A DNA stretch of 64,000 nucleotides from Apostichopus parvimensis (Eukaryota; Echinodermata; Holothuroidea; Aspidochirotida; Stichopodidae): assembly GCA_000934455.1 (NCBI GenBank), contig KN887163.1, forward strand, positions 39,363 to 103,362. Reading direction: 5' to 3'. A program made the position numbers and the translations under genes. The notes under the pieces are model-generated. The model saw nothing but the letters and a program-made list of their open reading frames with translations, was not told the DNA's origin and ran no database searches. Each line of letters starts with the position of its first letter. Positions within the stretch are counted from its first letter, which is position 1. This document shows positions 26,616-39,750 of this stretch, piece after piece.

Positions 26616-29157
26616 CTCATGTACCTTCACTTTCCTCGATACGACTACGACAAGATGACATCGTTCCCTCCGTTACCTTTGGTTTTTGATTGAAACCAAA
26701 AATGGATACACATGTGAGTTCACAAAGTATTTTAATGTCCCCATCACAATAATCCCCTTCACCAGAGGGGTTGATTGTTGTGGTATCATTGTTCTATAAA
26801 TGGTTTGGGTTTTTTCTTTTGCTGATGAGGTAAAGTAGAGCCTCTCTCTCTCTCTCTCCCTTTGAACTGTAAAAAGCATTTAAGCAATTGACTGATCTGA
26901 AACGCTTACGGATAAAAAAAGAAAGAAAAAAAAAGAAGCGTTTCAATGTATTTGTAAAGATCTAGGAGGAGAGCCTGAAGCGGTAAACGACTCAATTACT
27001 ACAACAGTCAAAAGTAGGACAAAGTATGTAATAGAGTCCTTAATAAATAAGAGAAGAGTATAGGGAAGATACTTATAGCAATCAGACCACAAGAGTTTGA
27101 TCAATGGTTATACTGCGATGGTTAGGCCCACTTTTATAATTCCAGAGTGAAACAGTTTCAAATTTAGAGCATGCATTTGTAACAGTTAAATGGAGACCAA
27201 TTGCATGTACACACCCATCAAACATAGACGATTGTTGTCATTTTACACAGTAATTGTAAAGACAAAATTATACGAATTGAACTCTTGCAGATTTTGTCTC
27301 CTTCCCAGCTTTCCACTCTAGTAGTTCTTTCCCCCCCCCCCTACCCTACTGACCCGGGACTCTCACACGCCACAGGGGAGTCATTTATTTGGTGTCCCCT
27401 AGCAAAAACTTGCTACATCAATGCTAATTTAATGGTCAAATTTTGCTGATGACACAATTACGTGCAAGCAACAATCGTCCACTGCAGCGATTTGTACACA
27501 TTGAAAGTTTGAAACCATATTTAAATTTCTAGATGCTATCCATAACAATTAAACAATTAGTTATGAAACCTCAGATTTTCGGTACAAAATGTAAATTTGG
27601 CATTTTCTCCTGCCATGTATACCACAGCATAATCTGATTTACATAATTTTAAGTTCCAAGAAGAACTTCACTGTAATAATTGTTTTAAACAAATTTGTAA
27701 ATTTTGTGATGTATTACATTCTTCGAGTGCTTTAAGGTGCACAGTGTCGTCAATGTTACTTTCCAGTTATTTGTATTATATTGTTATTAAGTTAATATTA
27801 TACAGTATATTAAATTTATATTAAAGTAAATCACATTGTACATTAGGTTTTGTTCAAACAACTAGAGAAAATGACACATTAATGCGTACTAATATATTTT
27901 GGGATCTGTGGATTTAAGAAAATGGTTGCCAGAGTTTGAATTCAATAATATTAAGAATAGAAATTCAAATTTCAAGATTTTTAGTTTTTCCCTCCTTTGT
28001 TTTTGATAATTGAGAAATCTATTATAAATTGTTCCTCTTTTTCATTCTTCTCAAGTATTTATAATATAAAATAATTAAAAATTTCCAATCACAAGACTAT
28101 AATCTCTAATTCCTTGAAATTCAGAACTCTAACAATCCCACTTCCTTCCTTAATATAAAATAAATATTTTCACAAAACGAGAAACTTCCAGACTTATGAA
28201 AAATGAATCCCATATTAGTCATTCTTACCAGGACCTACAGGAAACGATTAACCAGGAGTTGAAAGACAATTAGCATCTTGAGATCCAACACATCAAAGAC
28301 ATTTCATTCAACGAGAATGCATCCTCTCAGTGAAAGATCTTCTTGGACCACCCATTGTCATAAAGTTAAATCACAAATGATGGAACAGCATATATACATA
28401 GTGAATACAGATGATTGCAGAAGAGTTATGTTAGCCATTCAGTTAATGTAAAATGGAGGCATGCATAGATCACTTTTCACATTTGGGTTGTGATCTTCAA
28501 AACCAAATGACTTAAAAACACAAACATGTCTGTTTGTTTATTGGCATTTTAGTTAGTCCGTTTAACTTTTTTGTTTGTTTGAGAGATCCAATGTTATTCA
28601 GAGAGCTGCTGTGTGTTTTTACAAGAACATGGTCCAAACTAGAGCTACTTAATTAACTTCGCCATTATATGATTTATATTCAGTGAATTGCATATCGAGA
28701 CTCATATATCACAACCAGGGACCTTCCCCCCCCCTCGCCGACACTGGAGGGGCAGAAGGGGTAGCTTTGACCACAGTCAATAATTTTTACAGTGCTCAGT
28801 GATGTTCACACGGACAGACGTGGTGTACGTCGTCGCCGAAGAAGGAAATTGCAAAATTATTGTAGAATAGCCCGACTTGCAAATCTTTTATGAAAACTAG
28901 TTTCATCATCGTAGTGTTAGCAAGTGCTGAGCCGCTTTTTTTTTAAGGGGGGGGGATTGGGAAAGGTAGGGGGATACAAAAGATGGCTGTCAGTCCTGGG
29001 GAGGAATTTATAAAGAGGATGTGGAGGGGTTCCCCTCCCCATTTGAGCAATGTTTGTTAGGGTAAGGAGGGATTAGATGCAAAATAATGCTATTTATTAT
29101 ATCATTTCCACTGTTTTAATTTGTGTAAAATGTTTGCAGCATTAACAACTTTGAGCC

Positions 29158-29472
29158 CAGGGGGATCGGAGCTGGGGGGAGCACTGGGGCACGTGCCCCC
29201 CCCACTTTTTTCCAGTATAGCAAATGTGCCCTACTGGCAAATAAAATGTGCCCCTTTGATGAAGAACTGTCTTTTGGATATCTTAAGCCTTTGTTAATTT
29301 TAATATTTCATTTGAATTATTCACGTGCACCATAATAGTATTGATAGCACACTAACACATCATATATATTTAAGTGATATGGCCGGTGTGTATCGGTTTA
29401 TAGCATAACAAGTGGTGGTTGTGGAATGAGAAAGTGCCCCCCCCCACTTTTTGGAAGCTTCCTACCCCCCTG
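29158..29472. mobile_element. Short hAT-like element, family C
   Basis: This 315-bp element starts CAGGGGGATCGGAGCT and ends AGCTTCCTACCCCCCTG (inverted repeats with mismatches). It is flanked by TTTGAGCC and TTTGAGCG, 7 of 8 matching. Both ends carry a G- or C-run next to a GTGCCCC motif. No coding capacity. Confidence 0.65.
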
Positions 29473-31287
29473 TTTGAGCGCATGTTTTTAATATAAAGAT
29501 GTAAACCATTTGGAAGCAAGTGTGTAAAAGTTTGACGTTTGGTGTTGGATAAACCTGCTAGTGCAGTTTATAAACTATGCAAAGTTGATCTTGAAGATAA
29601 CATACACAGATCAAGATCAAATCTTCTCTTTCTTGGAATCTGGATCAATTTATGAGACTCTGAATTAGAAATGAAATGTACAACCAGGGAGTTGTTACGG
29701 AACAACTCCCCGGTACAACACCGTGGCAGGATTGACATGGTTGTCACAGGGCCTAATCCAGATTCAATAATATTCTTTTGATTCTGTTAATATACTTTTA
29801 ATTTGGATATATACGTCCCTCAAGTCTCTTGCAAGCAGGTTTGTCATTTTAATTGGTAAGTGTAACTGATATGAGACCAAATTTTGTAAAAAGAATTTTA
29901 TTTTTGTGAAAAAAATGTTATTCCCCCAGAACATCTATCATTAAAATGTTATCTTGTTTCAATTACACAATTGCACAACCATTCCACAGAATGAAATGGT
30001 CATGTCAGGGATCAGAAACCATCATTACATTAATACAGTGTAGTGATAAACATTTTATGAGCAATTTCAGTTTCATTTTAGAAGTACCGGCAGCTATCAG
30101 GGAAACAAACAGTTGTTTTACTTTATTGCTGTGTGAATATATTGCCTGATTTTTAATATTCTGTAAAAGATTAAAGACAAATTTTGAGCATTCTGCATTG
30201 CAAAAATCTTTTGGGAGTTGTGTAGAATGCATGCAACAAAAGATATGACGAGGGGGGGGGGCGGGGTGGGGTACATGGTGAGGGCTGTGTCTTAGAATGG
30301 TATGGCAGATAGTCTTTTGTTTTATTTGATTGGAAGAGACACTTGGAAATTTTGTATAACAATATCTGATAACAAAACAGCCTGGTCGGGGCCTATGAAC
30401 ATTAACTGTTTATGTTTATGAATAAATTGTGATCATAATTCAAAGAAAAAAGTAAAAATCTAATCCCTCCCACATTTTAGCATACATGTGTGAGAAATTT
30501 TGCCTGGAGATTTCAACAGATACATGTTGAATTTAAAATGTATCAATGAAGGAATGTTGTCAAAAGTGGTAACTAAATCACTTTGTTAATCTTTCAATTC
30601 ATTAGTGACCATTATTAGATATTCTAGCATATTGGGAACGGCTATGAACCGATGATGTGTTATTCTATGAGTTAACTGACCAATCTAAAATCCATGGATG
30701 TTCTCTATCTTCCTGTTAAAATGTTTACATGTTTACATACCATAGCATGTGCAGTAAGCACTATTATATATGTACAGTATACTTGCTGTACATTTAAAAT
30801 TTATATATATATGTCATAGTGACTGCATGTGTGGCAATAATTGTTCCAAACGACGACAAATTTAATGATAACACTTTTAGGTTGATAGTCACAGCCTGAT
30901 TGTTGTTTGTGCAAAGATTCATGTTCAGATATATACGATGGCTTAAACAAGAAGTGATCAAATTTAATGAATGAATATAACGAATGAAGAAATATGGATA
31001 AAAACAAAAGAAGGAATAAGAGTGAATTAAAAATAAATGAATGCATAAATGGATGAACGCAATGAGTGGATGAACACAATGAATGGATTATATAAAGGAA
31101 CGGAGTTTCCAGGATAAACAAGTATATTCACAACAAGAACAATTATATCTAGCAAAACATAACAACTATAAAATGATGTCGAAAAATATGATGAAATTTG
31201 AAATGTGTGTATGACATGTAAGTTGCCAGAAATGACATAAGAAAATATGACAAAATCAGTGGAAAGTAACGTAGATTTTTTCCTCAC

Positions 31288-31351
31288 CGGTTTGCGAAGC
31301 TTCGACGAACATCAACGATCCCGCCAGGATGATGACACACACTAAATCCAT
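31288..31351 (-). CDS. Exon 1 (signal peptide) of a small secreted cysteine-rich protein
   Basis: The exon encodes 21 residues plus the first base of codon 22. It begins at the ATG at 31351-31349, has a hydrophobic core (VCVIILAGSLMFV) and ends in VEA-SQT, a good signal-peptidase site (V at -3, A at -1). The donor is G|GTGAGG, leaving phase 1. Phase 1 is what the cysteine-rich exon at 21298-21048 needs; the joint codon becomes GGA (Gly22). A TATAAA lies 131 bp upstream. The function is not recognised. The intron to the next exon would be about 10 kb, so further exons in between cannot be excluded. Confidence 0.65.
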
Positions 31352-31481
31352 CTTGAGGATATTCGAAACGGAAACCTTTGGTTATGCAGATACCTCTGAA
31401 AAAGTTTAGTCCCGAGAGCTTCCTAACGGATGTTCAGGTTGGCCCTGATTGGTGCTTTCTTTTCATCAAAGTTTATCCCAA

Positions 31482-31487
31482 TTTATA
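31482..31487 (-). promoter_or_regulatory. Candidate TATA box of the secreted-protein gene
   Basis: TATAAA on the minus strand (within TTTCTATAAATTGGG) lies 131 bp upstream of the signal-peptide ATG. A start site about 30 bp downstream would leave a 5' UTR near 100 nt. A CCAAT motif follows at about 31455-31449, on the wrong side for a classical CCAAT box. The call rests only on position and match. Confidence 0.3.
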
Positions 31488-31721
31488 GAAAACTTCCAAC
31501 TCCTGCAGTACCAAGAAAGAAAAACAAATCCAGCAAACAGAAAAGAAAAAAAAAATTATTAAGACGACAAAAAGAAAAAGAAATGCAAAGTTTGTTCCAA
31601 TCTGTCAGAAATGAAAGCTAAATTAAGACATCCATCAACAACCCCGAACCGGAAAAGTTTATAAACAAGTAAAAGCAAATTGTTCGTTGTGCCATGTGCA
31701 GTTAAATCCTCGACTGTGGTT

Positions 31722-34700
31722 CCAGTGTACGGAATCTCTCCTTCTTGAAGGACAATGAAGATTCCCCCCTCTGTAACTACTGGCAGGAAGACTAAATCCT
31801 AGAACCCCAGAGTTCAACTTGAGCAAAATCTTGAGCTGGTAAATTCCTTCGTAATTACCTCTGGAGGCTTTTGTACTTTCTGTGAATGCTCTGTACAAAA
31901 CCAACATCATCACCCAGTGGGAAATAAGACCAGAACCTCCTCCGATGACATTCATATGATTGACATTTCCTACAGCCAATCAGAACATGGTTTTGAAAAG
32001 CTAGCACTTAAGCTCCGCCTCCTCACTGTCAAAGAGTTTTAGTGTCTCCCACAAGGTGAGCTCTGATTGGTGGAAGATACTAACTGCTCTCAGTGTATAG
32101 TAGTGACAGAAGAGTAAGGATGGAAGTCAGTTTTAGGTAAAAAGGATAACATTGTAAGAACATGATACATACACTATGATAAATTGATCATAAATTTGGA
32201 TTGCACAATTCAATTCAAATTTCCATGAACAATTTATGGGTCAAGTCGATGACTATTACCTATCTCAATTTGTAAAATTAATTGTCGTTATTGTTTATCA
32301 TGGGGTGAGGTAGAATGGGGAATGGTGGGACGGTTTGGTCATATCTGTACAATCCCAAGTTGCCAGATTTTACAAGGAATTTCAACCAGGAAATCGCTAT
32401 ACTGTTTGGAGGCTTATAAACCAATTAGGGGTAGTAATTAAAGAGTTGATAATATCAGCTAAAATCCTGGTCAGGACTTTCACCAACTTAAATGTGTCGA
32501 TTTTGACATTATTAAACACGTAGTCATCCCTTTTTCATAATTGTTAGTGCGGAAATTTGCCGAGGACCAGTTGGTTACAAACACATATCAAGTAAAATTG
32601 CCATGGCAACTAGGGTCGGGATAACTTGTGGGAGTAAAGTAGGATGCTTACAGTGAGCAATCACTTTAAACTGTACGGGTAAGTTACACTTGCATAGCCA
32701 GCCTTTTAGAGGCAGGGTAACTAGGTACATGGGATACGGTGAAAATTACAGGACAAAACATGCTTGTATTAGTTTAAGCTTACATCACGTATGAGGAGGA
32801 AATTCCAATAGCTGTACTATTCTGTTCCTCTCCTTTAGCATTACCTGTATCCTCCAAGAATCTAACATTTTTTGTTTTAATCTATGAGATGATAATGTTG
32901 CTGTCTATATGACATTCTTAAATGGTCCTGGAATTCCTCCAGACCCCTCTCCCTCCCCTACCATCCCCCTCCCTTCCCACTCTTGCTCCTGTTAAAGGGG
33001 CAAGTTTCGGCTCTATCATCTGAATTTTCACTGATAGCTCTGTACAGTAAACCGTCACAGAACCTCTGGTTTTATACCAGTCAATCCGTAAATTGTTGAC
33101 TCAGGTTTTTTTTTTTTTCGTCAGGAGACAAACAATTGACTTTACATTGAGGGTGAGGATTAGCAGTTTTGTACTTCATAGTAAATAACAACACTAACAA
33201 AAGGGTGTTTAGCCATTAATGCTTAACTACAAAAATACATCCAATTTGTTTCTTGAGTGTTTTTCTCGTTTTTCTGCAAAGGTTGGTAAATATAAGGTGC
33301 TAGGATTCCTAGTGGTTTGGCATACAACAGATTCTTAACAATTTAAGCCTGAGAGCTATTATCACTTGGTTGTGAACTTGTTTTTGTAAAGTAGTATCAG
33401 TTTAAGAAACAAATCAAAGAGGGTTAATTTCAGGGAAAATTAAGGTCTTTACTTGTTGAAGAAATGTCAGATTTATGTTACATACATGCCTGTACATATG
33501 TCCAGTTCAGAATTAAGTAGTCAAATTTGAATTGTTGAATGTGAAACCAGTGGTTGAATAACACAGAGTTCAGTTTTCTTAGTTTCAAGTAAACAAGTTG
33601 AACTGATGTAATGTATAACGTGTATAATCGTTTATATAACAGTCTACAAATACGGTCTATCATCATTTAATTTGGGCCTAAAACTCACCCATTAGTTTGC
33701 TATATTATCCGATCCATAGTTTTAATGTCTTTTATTTTTGCTTCTGTTCTTTACAATTGCTACTGCTCAAATTCCTGTGAATAATATCTTGGCAGTTCTA
33801 ATAATCTAATAATATTCTAAAATACATGTAGAAAATTACAGAGAGAAACAAAATAGTGAATGTTTTAGAGATTATCTAGGCAGGAAATAATTTATTAGTT
33901 TAAATATTAACCTATAAGAGAAAGTAAAGGGTACGTGACATTATGCTTAAAATATTAATCTTGATAGGTTGTAGACTATTATAAAACACTGCAATCATTC
34001 CCTCAGATGTAACACAAATACTCAATATAAGAAAACAAACTGCTTATCCACTAAAGAGCCTGTGTAAGAGAATGTGTAAAAGTAAGTGGGCCCGACGTTT
34101 CGATCCTAGCAGAATCTTTTCAGAGGCTGAATGACAAGTGTTTACAATACTACAACACAAGTTTGTCAAGGACCAAAGGTGTTGAATATTATCAGTTTTG
34201 ATTAAAATATTACAGCTGATAATACAATGGTTTAACATTTAGGCCTGCACTGTACATCACCACCCAAGTTCACCTTTAAAGGAGCAGTCCAAAGATTTAA
34301 AATATTTAAAATTCTTTAGAATATCTTGAAAATCCGAACAGCTGTAGAAAAATTACTAACACACCTTTCTTTATTTTCATTTTTTTTGTATCATTGACTA
34401 TAACATATCAAACCCCAAATTTGGACAAATCAGTCCTCCTTTAACTCGCCTCATCTCTATCAGAGTCCGAGCTTCTTCGATCTCATATTTAGCAGGTAGA
34501 ATCAGTCCGATAGTATTGAGCATTAGCACGGTGTATTGATGCACAGGCTGTACACTAGATGAATGATAGCTCTAAATCATGTGCGATTAATCACTCATAC
34601 AATTGACATATCCACTGGCTCAGGTTGGTCTGCTAATACCCCTCCACAAATAACCAAATCATTGTCTTTTCTTCGGCCGTGGAGTGAACAGGGGGAAGTG

Positions 34701-35457
34701 AATCCTGTGATTGGTTTAACACTTTATCCTGTCGGTACCTTTTGAGAACGAGACCCTTCCACTTACAACAATGTACTGGTAATTCTGTGTGAGGAGATCA
34801 TGCATGCGGAAGATCTATTTCTGTTCCCACTATAGGGACTGCTCATTGCTGTGGAATTAGGGATTTTATCAAAACAAAAACAGAGTGAATTTTAACAACA
34901 TTTAGAACGGTAACAGTATATATTCCAAGGGATTCTAACAATGATGTATAACAGCGTTAAAGTAGCAGTCTGTTTGAAGGCCTTCTACTGTACAGTTGTA
35001 CAAGTTGTTGTCTATTGGCAGGCTGCCTCCCAAACAGTTTCCTTTGGTAACCAATGCAATGCAAATTTGTTCACTGATCGAAATCCATTCTGACATTAAC
35101 CCAGCTGGCGACCCACTATAAAATCTTTGTGACACACATTTGGGTCGCGGCCCATACTTAAGGATGTATCTGTTTAGTGTACGAACTTTAAATATGGTGT
35201 ATGTTAGTAATATACTGTTGTTTAGACATTGCTACCTAGCATTTTCTCTTGATAATTGTACACATGACACAAAAAGTTCTCCCTGACATTGACCCAGCTG
35301 GCGACCCACTATAAAACCATTTTCATATCACTTAGGCTAAGGGTGAATTATTCTTGTTTTCCCTTAAAAAAAAACTTTTTCAATCCAAAAATCAAAAGAG
35401 AAACTTGAGGATTGAGATACAATTTCTACCCTGTAAGAGTCCCCCCCCCCCCCCCCC
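31722..35457. repeat. First copy of a 3.7-kb repeated segment (left contig end)
   Basis: This segment reappears at 35533-39318. From 31722 to 33214 I see no difference at a constant offset of 3811. From 33215 on there are frequent substitutions and indels, including about 70 bp present only in the second copy near 37875-37945 and a short block near 34978-35000 present only here. The copy ends in a 17-C run directly against the N gap. No gene is supported inside it. The most likely reading is the overlapping end of one contig that was not merged with the next. Confidence 0.9.
35089..35325. repeat. Local repeat containing CCAGCTGGCGACCCACTATA
   Basis: A block of about 30 bp (CCAGCTGGCGACCCACTATA and neighbours) occurs twice about 195 bp apart, and again in the second contig copy near 38978 and 39165. 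Next to the first block is an inverted GCGACCCA/TGGGTCGC pair about 30 bp apart, a possible small hairpin. Confidence 0.6.
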
Positions 35458-35532
35458 NNNNNNNNNNNNNNNNNNNNNNNNNNNNNNNNNNNNNNNNNNN
35501 NNNNNNNNNNNNNNNNNNNNNNNNNNNNNNNN
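35458..35532. other. Assembly gap (75 N)
   Basis: 75 undetermined bases follow a 17-base C run. The gap separates the two copies of the repeated segment exactly at their ends. Confidence 0.99.
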
Positions 35533-38500
35533 CCAGTGTACGGAATCTCTCCTTCTTGAAGGACAATGAAGATTCCCCCCTCTGTAACTACTGGCAGGAA
35601 GACTAAATCCTAGAACCCCAGAGTTCAACTTGAGCAAAATCTTGAGCTGGTAAATTCCTTCGTAATTACCTCTGGAGGCTTTTGTACTTTCTGTGAATGC
35701 TCTGTACAAAACCAACATCATCACCCAGTGGGAAATAAGACCAGAACCTCCTCCGATGACATTCATATGATTGACATTTCCTACAGCCAATCAGAACATG
35801 GTTTTGAAAAGCTAGCACTTAAGCTCCGCCTCCTCACTGTCAAAGAGTTTTAGTGTCTCCCACAAGGTGAGCTCTGATTGGTGGAAGATACTAACTGCTC
35901 TCAGTGTATAGTAGTGACAGAAGAGTAAGGATGGAAGTCAGTTTTAGGTAAAAAGGATAACATTGTAAGAACATGATACATACACTATGATAAATTGATC
36001 ATAAATTTGGATTGCACAATTCAATTCAAATTTCCATGAACAATTTATGGGTCAAGTCGATGACTATTACCTATCTCAATTTGTAAAATTAATTGTCGTT
36101 ATTGTTTATCATGGGGTGAGGTAGAATGGGGAATGGTGGGACGGTTTGGTCATATCTGTACAATCCCAAGTTGCCAGATTTTACAAGGAATTTCAACCAG
36201 GAAATCGCTATACTGTTTGGAGGCTTATAAACCAATTAGGGGTAGTAATTAAAGAGTTGATAATATCAGCTAAAATCCTGGTCAGGACTTTCACCAACTT
36301 AAATGTGTCGATTTTGACATTATTAAACACGTAGTCATCCCTTTTTCATAATTGTTAGTGCGGAAATTTGCCGAGGACCAGTTGGTTACAAACACATATC
36401 AAGTAAAATTGCCATGGCAACTAGGGTCGGGATAACTTGTGGGAGTAAAGTAGGATGCTTACAGTGAGCAATCACTTTAAACTGTACGGGTAAGTTACAC
36501 TTGCATAGCCAGCCTTTTAGAGGCAGGGTAACTAGGTACATGGGATACGGTGAAAATTACAGGACAAAACATGCTTGTATTAGTTTAAGCTTACATCACG
36601 TATGAGGAGGAAATTCCAATAGCTGTACTATTCTGTTCCTCTCCTTTAGCATTACCTGTATCCTCCAAGAATCTAACATTTTTTGTTTTAATCTATGAGA
36701 TGATAATGTTGCTGTCTATATGACATTCTTAAATGGTCCTGGAATTCCTCCAGACCCCTCTCCCTCCCCTACCATCCCCCTCCCTTCCCACTCTTGCTCC
36801 TGTTAAAGGGGCAAGTTTCGGCTCTATCATCTGAATTTTCACTGATAGCTCTGTACAGTAAACCGTCACAGAACCTCTGGTTTTATACCAGTCAATCCGT
36901 AAATTGTTGACTCAGGTTTTTTTTTTTTTCGTCAGGAGACAAACAATTGACTTTACATTGAGGGTGAGGATTAGCAGTTTTGTACTTCATAGTAAATAAC
37001 AACACTAACAAAAGGGTGTTTAGCCGTTAATGCTTAACTACAAAAATACATCCAATTTGTTTCTTGAGTGTTTTTCTCTTTTGCTGCAAAGGTTGGTAAA
37101 TATAAGGTGCTAGGATTCCTAGTGGTTTGGCATACAACAGATTCTTAACAATTCAAGCCTGAGAGCTATTATCACTTGGTTGTGAACTTGTTTTTGTAAA
37201 GTAGTATCAGTTTAAGAACAAATTAAAGAGGGTTAATTTTCAGGGAAAATTAAGGGCTTTACTTTTTGAAGAAAATAGAAATGTCAGATTTAGGTTACAT
37301 ACATGCCTGCAGATATGTCCAGTTCAGAATTAAGTAGTCAAATTTGAATTGTTGAATGTGAAACCAGTGGTTGAATAACACAGAGTTCAGTTTCCTTGGT
37401 TTCAAGTAAACAAGTTGAATTGATGTAATGTATAACAGGCATAATCGTTTATATAACAGTCTACAAATACGGTCTTTCTGAATTTAATTTGGGCCTAAAA
37501 CTCACTAATTAAGTTTGCTATATTATCCTCCATAGTTTTAATGTCTTTTATTTTTGCTTCTGTTCGTTACATTGCTACTGCTCATATTATACCATGAGTT
37601 TCAAATTCCTGTGAATAATATCTTGGCAGTTCTAAAAATCTAATATTATTCAAGAACATATGTAGGAAATTACAGAGAGATACAAAATAGTGAATGTTTT
37701 AGAGATTATCTATGCAGTAAAGAGATTTATTAGTTTAAATCTAACCTATAAGAGAAGTTAAACGGTACGTGACATTATTCTTAAAATATTAATCTTGATA
37801 GGTTGTAGACTTTTATAAAACAATGCAATCATTCCCTCAGATGTAACACAAATACTCAATATAAGAAAACAAACAGGAATTTATGGCCTCAAATATAACA
37901 TGTTTACAATACAAAATTTAAAAACTAAAAACGTTTTAGCAAACTGTTTATCCACTAAAGAGCCTGTGTAAGAGAATGTGTAAAAGTAAGTTGGCCTGAC
38001 GTTTCAATCCTAACAGGATCTTCTTCAGAGGCTGAATGACAAGTGTTTACAATACTACAACACAAATTTGTCAAGGACCAAAGGTGTTGAATATCATCAG
38101 TTTTGATTAAAATATTACAGCTGATAATACAATGGATTAACACTTAGGCCTGCACTGCACATCACCATCAAGTTCACCTTTAAAAGAGCAGTCCAAAGAT
38201 TTCAAATACTTAAGAATATCTTGAAAATCCAAACAGCTGTAGAAAAATTACTAACACAAATTTCTTTCTTTTCATTTTTTTGTATCATTGACTATAACAT
38301 ATCAAAACCCAATATTCTAACAAATCAGTCCTCCTTTAACTTGCCTCATCTCTATCAGAGTCCGAGCTTCTTTGATCTCATTTTTAGCAGGTAGAATCAG
38401 TCAGATAGTATTGAGCATTTAGCTCTGTGTAATTGATGCACAGGCTGTACACTGGATGAACGATAGCTCTAAATCATGTGCGATTAATCACTCATACAAT

Positions 38501-39318
38501 TGACATATCCACTGGCTCAGATTTGTCTGCTCATACCCCTCCACAAATAACCAAATCCTTTTCTTTTATTCGGCTGTGGAGTGAACTGGGGGAAGTGAAT
38601 CCTGTGATTTGTTTAACACTTTATCCTGTCGGTACCTTTTGAGAACGAGACCCTTCCACTTACAACAATGTACTGGTAATTCTGTGTGAGGAGATCATGC
38701 ATGCGGAAGATCTATTTCTGTTCTGACTATAGGGTCTGCTCATTGCTGTGGAATTAGGAATTTTATCAAAACAAAAACAGAGTGAATTTAACAACATTTA
38801 GAATGGTAACAGTATATTTTCCAAGGGATGCTAACAATGATAATTGTACAACAGGGTTAAAGTAGCAGTCTGTTTGAACAAGTTGTTGTCCATTGGCAGG
38901 CTGACTCCCAAACAGTTTCCTTTGGTAACCAATGCAATGCAAATTTGTTCACTGATCGAAATCCATTCTGACATTGACCCAGCTGGCGACCCACTATAAA
39001 ATCTTTGTGACACACATTTGGGTCGCGGCCCATACTTAAGGATGTATCTGTTTAGTGTATAACTTGAAATATGGTGTATGTTAGTAATAACTGTCGTTTG
39101 CTACCTAGCATTTTCTCCTGATAATTTGTACACATGACTCAAAAGTTCTCCCTGACATTGACCCAGCTGGCGACCCACTATAAAACCACTTTCATGTCAC
39201 TTAAGGGTGAATTACTCTTGTTTTCCCTTTAAAAAAAAAAACTTTTTCAATCCAAAAATCGATAGAGAAACTTGAGGATTAAGATACAATTTCTATCCTG
39301 TAACAGTCCCCCCCCCCC
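35533..39318. repeat. Second copy of the 3.7-kb repeated segment (right contig start)
   Basis: The copy starts at the first base after the gap and matches 31722 onward. It ends in an 11-C run at 39308-39318, where the first copy ends in its 17-C run. Beyond that the sequence is unique. Divergence from the first copy is confined to the last 2.3 kb or so and looks like allelic difference between haplotypes. No gene is supported. Confidence 0.9.
37940..38060 (-). repeat. Probable dispersed repeat with CGAAACGTC-type motif
   Basis: On the minus strand this reads CTCTGAAGAAGATCC, then GGATTGAAACGTC, and later CACAGGCTCTTTAGTGG. Motifs of this form are common in dispersed repeats of marine invertebrates. 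The allelic counterpart is at about 34045-34150. No coding capacity is claimed. Confidence 0.4.
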
Positions 39319-39727
39319 TCCCCTCTCTCCTCTCGGTTACTCCTACAAATACGGCACCAGTCCCCCACTTGTTGTACATTAATGCGGGTGACATCACCAA
39401 ATGTCATCCAATTAATCCCACATTAACAGCCACAGGGATGATGATGACGATTAAGAAGTTCATTCAGTTGCTTCACTACCGAGAGCATTTAGGTAAACAA
39501 AGCTGGTACCAACAACAATTTCATCATCATCATCGTCAACATCATCAAAGCCCGGGAATTTTTTCTGTGGCAGGCTAAAAAAGGGCTGATGACATGCTGC
39601 GTGCAGTCTACTTGACGACTGAGATAACATTTGTTCCATAACGACAAATTTGATTGGCTCACTGATGGATCTGTAAAGCTGATTTGACTCTCAGATCGTA
39701 TTTAACACATGGAATGTTCCATCTGGA

Positions 39728-39750
39728 TGTGATGATGATGATGATGATGA
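39728..39750 (+). repeat. (GAT)n microsatellite
   Basis: Run of GATGATGAT triplets, about seven units. Confidence 0.85.

Larger units (their letters stand above)
21593..31287 (-). other. Presumed long intron of the secreted-protein gene
   Basis: The sequence between the signal-peptide exon and the cysteine-rich exon holds two hAT-like elements (26255-26615, 29158-29472), the inverted-repeat/direct-repeat cluster at 23.9-24.6 kb and microsatellites. I found no convincing exon in it. A TC-rich run at about 26840-26862 and C or G runs at 27331-27341 and 30252-30261 are low-complexity. Confidence 0.5.

Noticed and set aside
31659-31979. 106-codon minus-strand frame, repeated at 35533-35790 on the other side of the gap.
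   Set aside because: Its second copy is part of the probable contig overlap, the product resembles nothing known, and it lies just upstream of the signal-peptide exon where promoter or leader is expected.
38002-38028. Hammerhead-ribozyme-like core on the minus strand (CTGAAGA, a 5-bp stem, then GAAAC).
   Set aside because: No partner strand for stem III or cleavage site was found on either side, stem II is offset by an extra A, and the allelic copy at 34.1 kb lacks the conserved G. Kept only as a dispersed-repeat motif.
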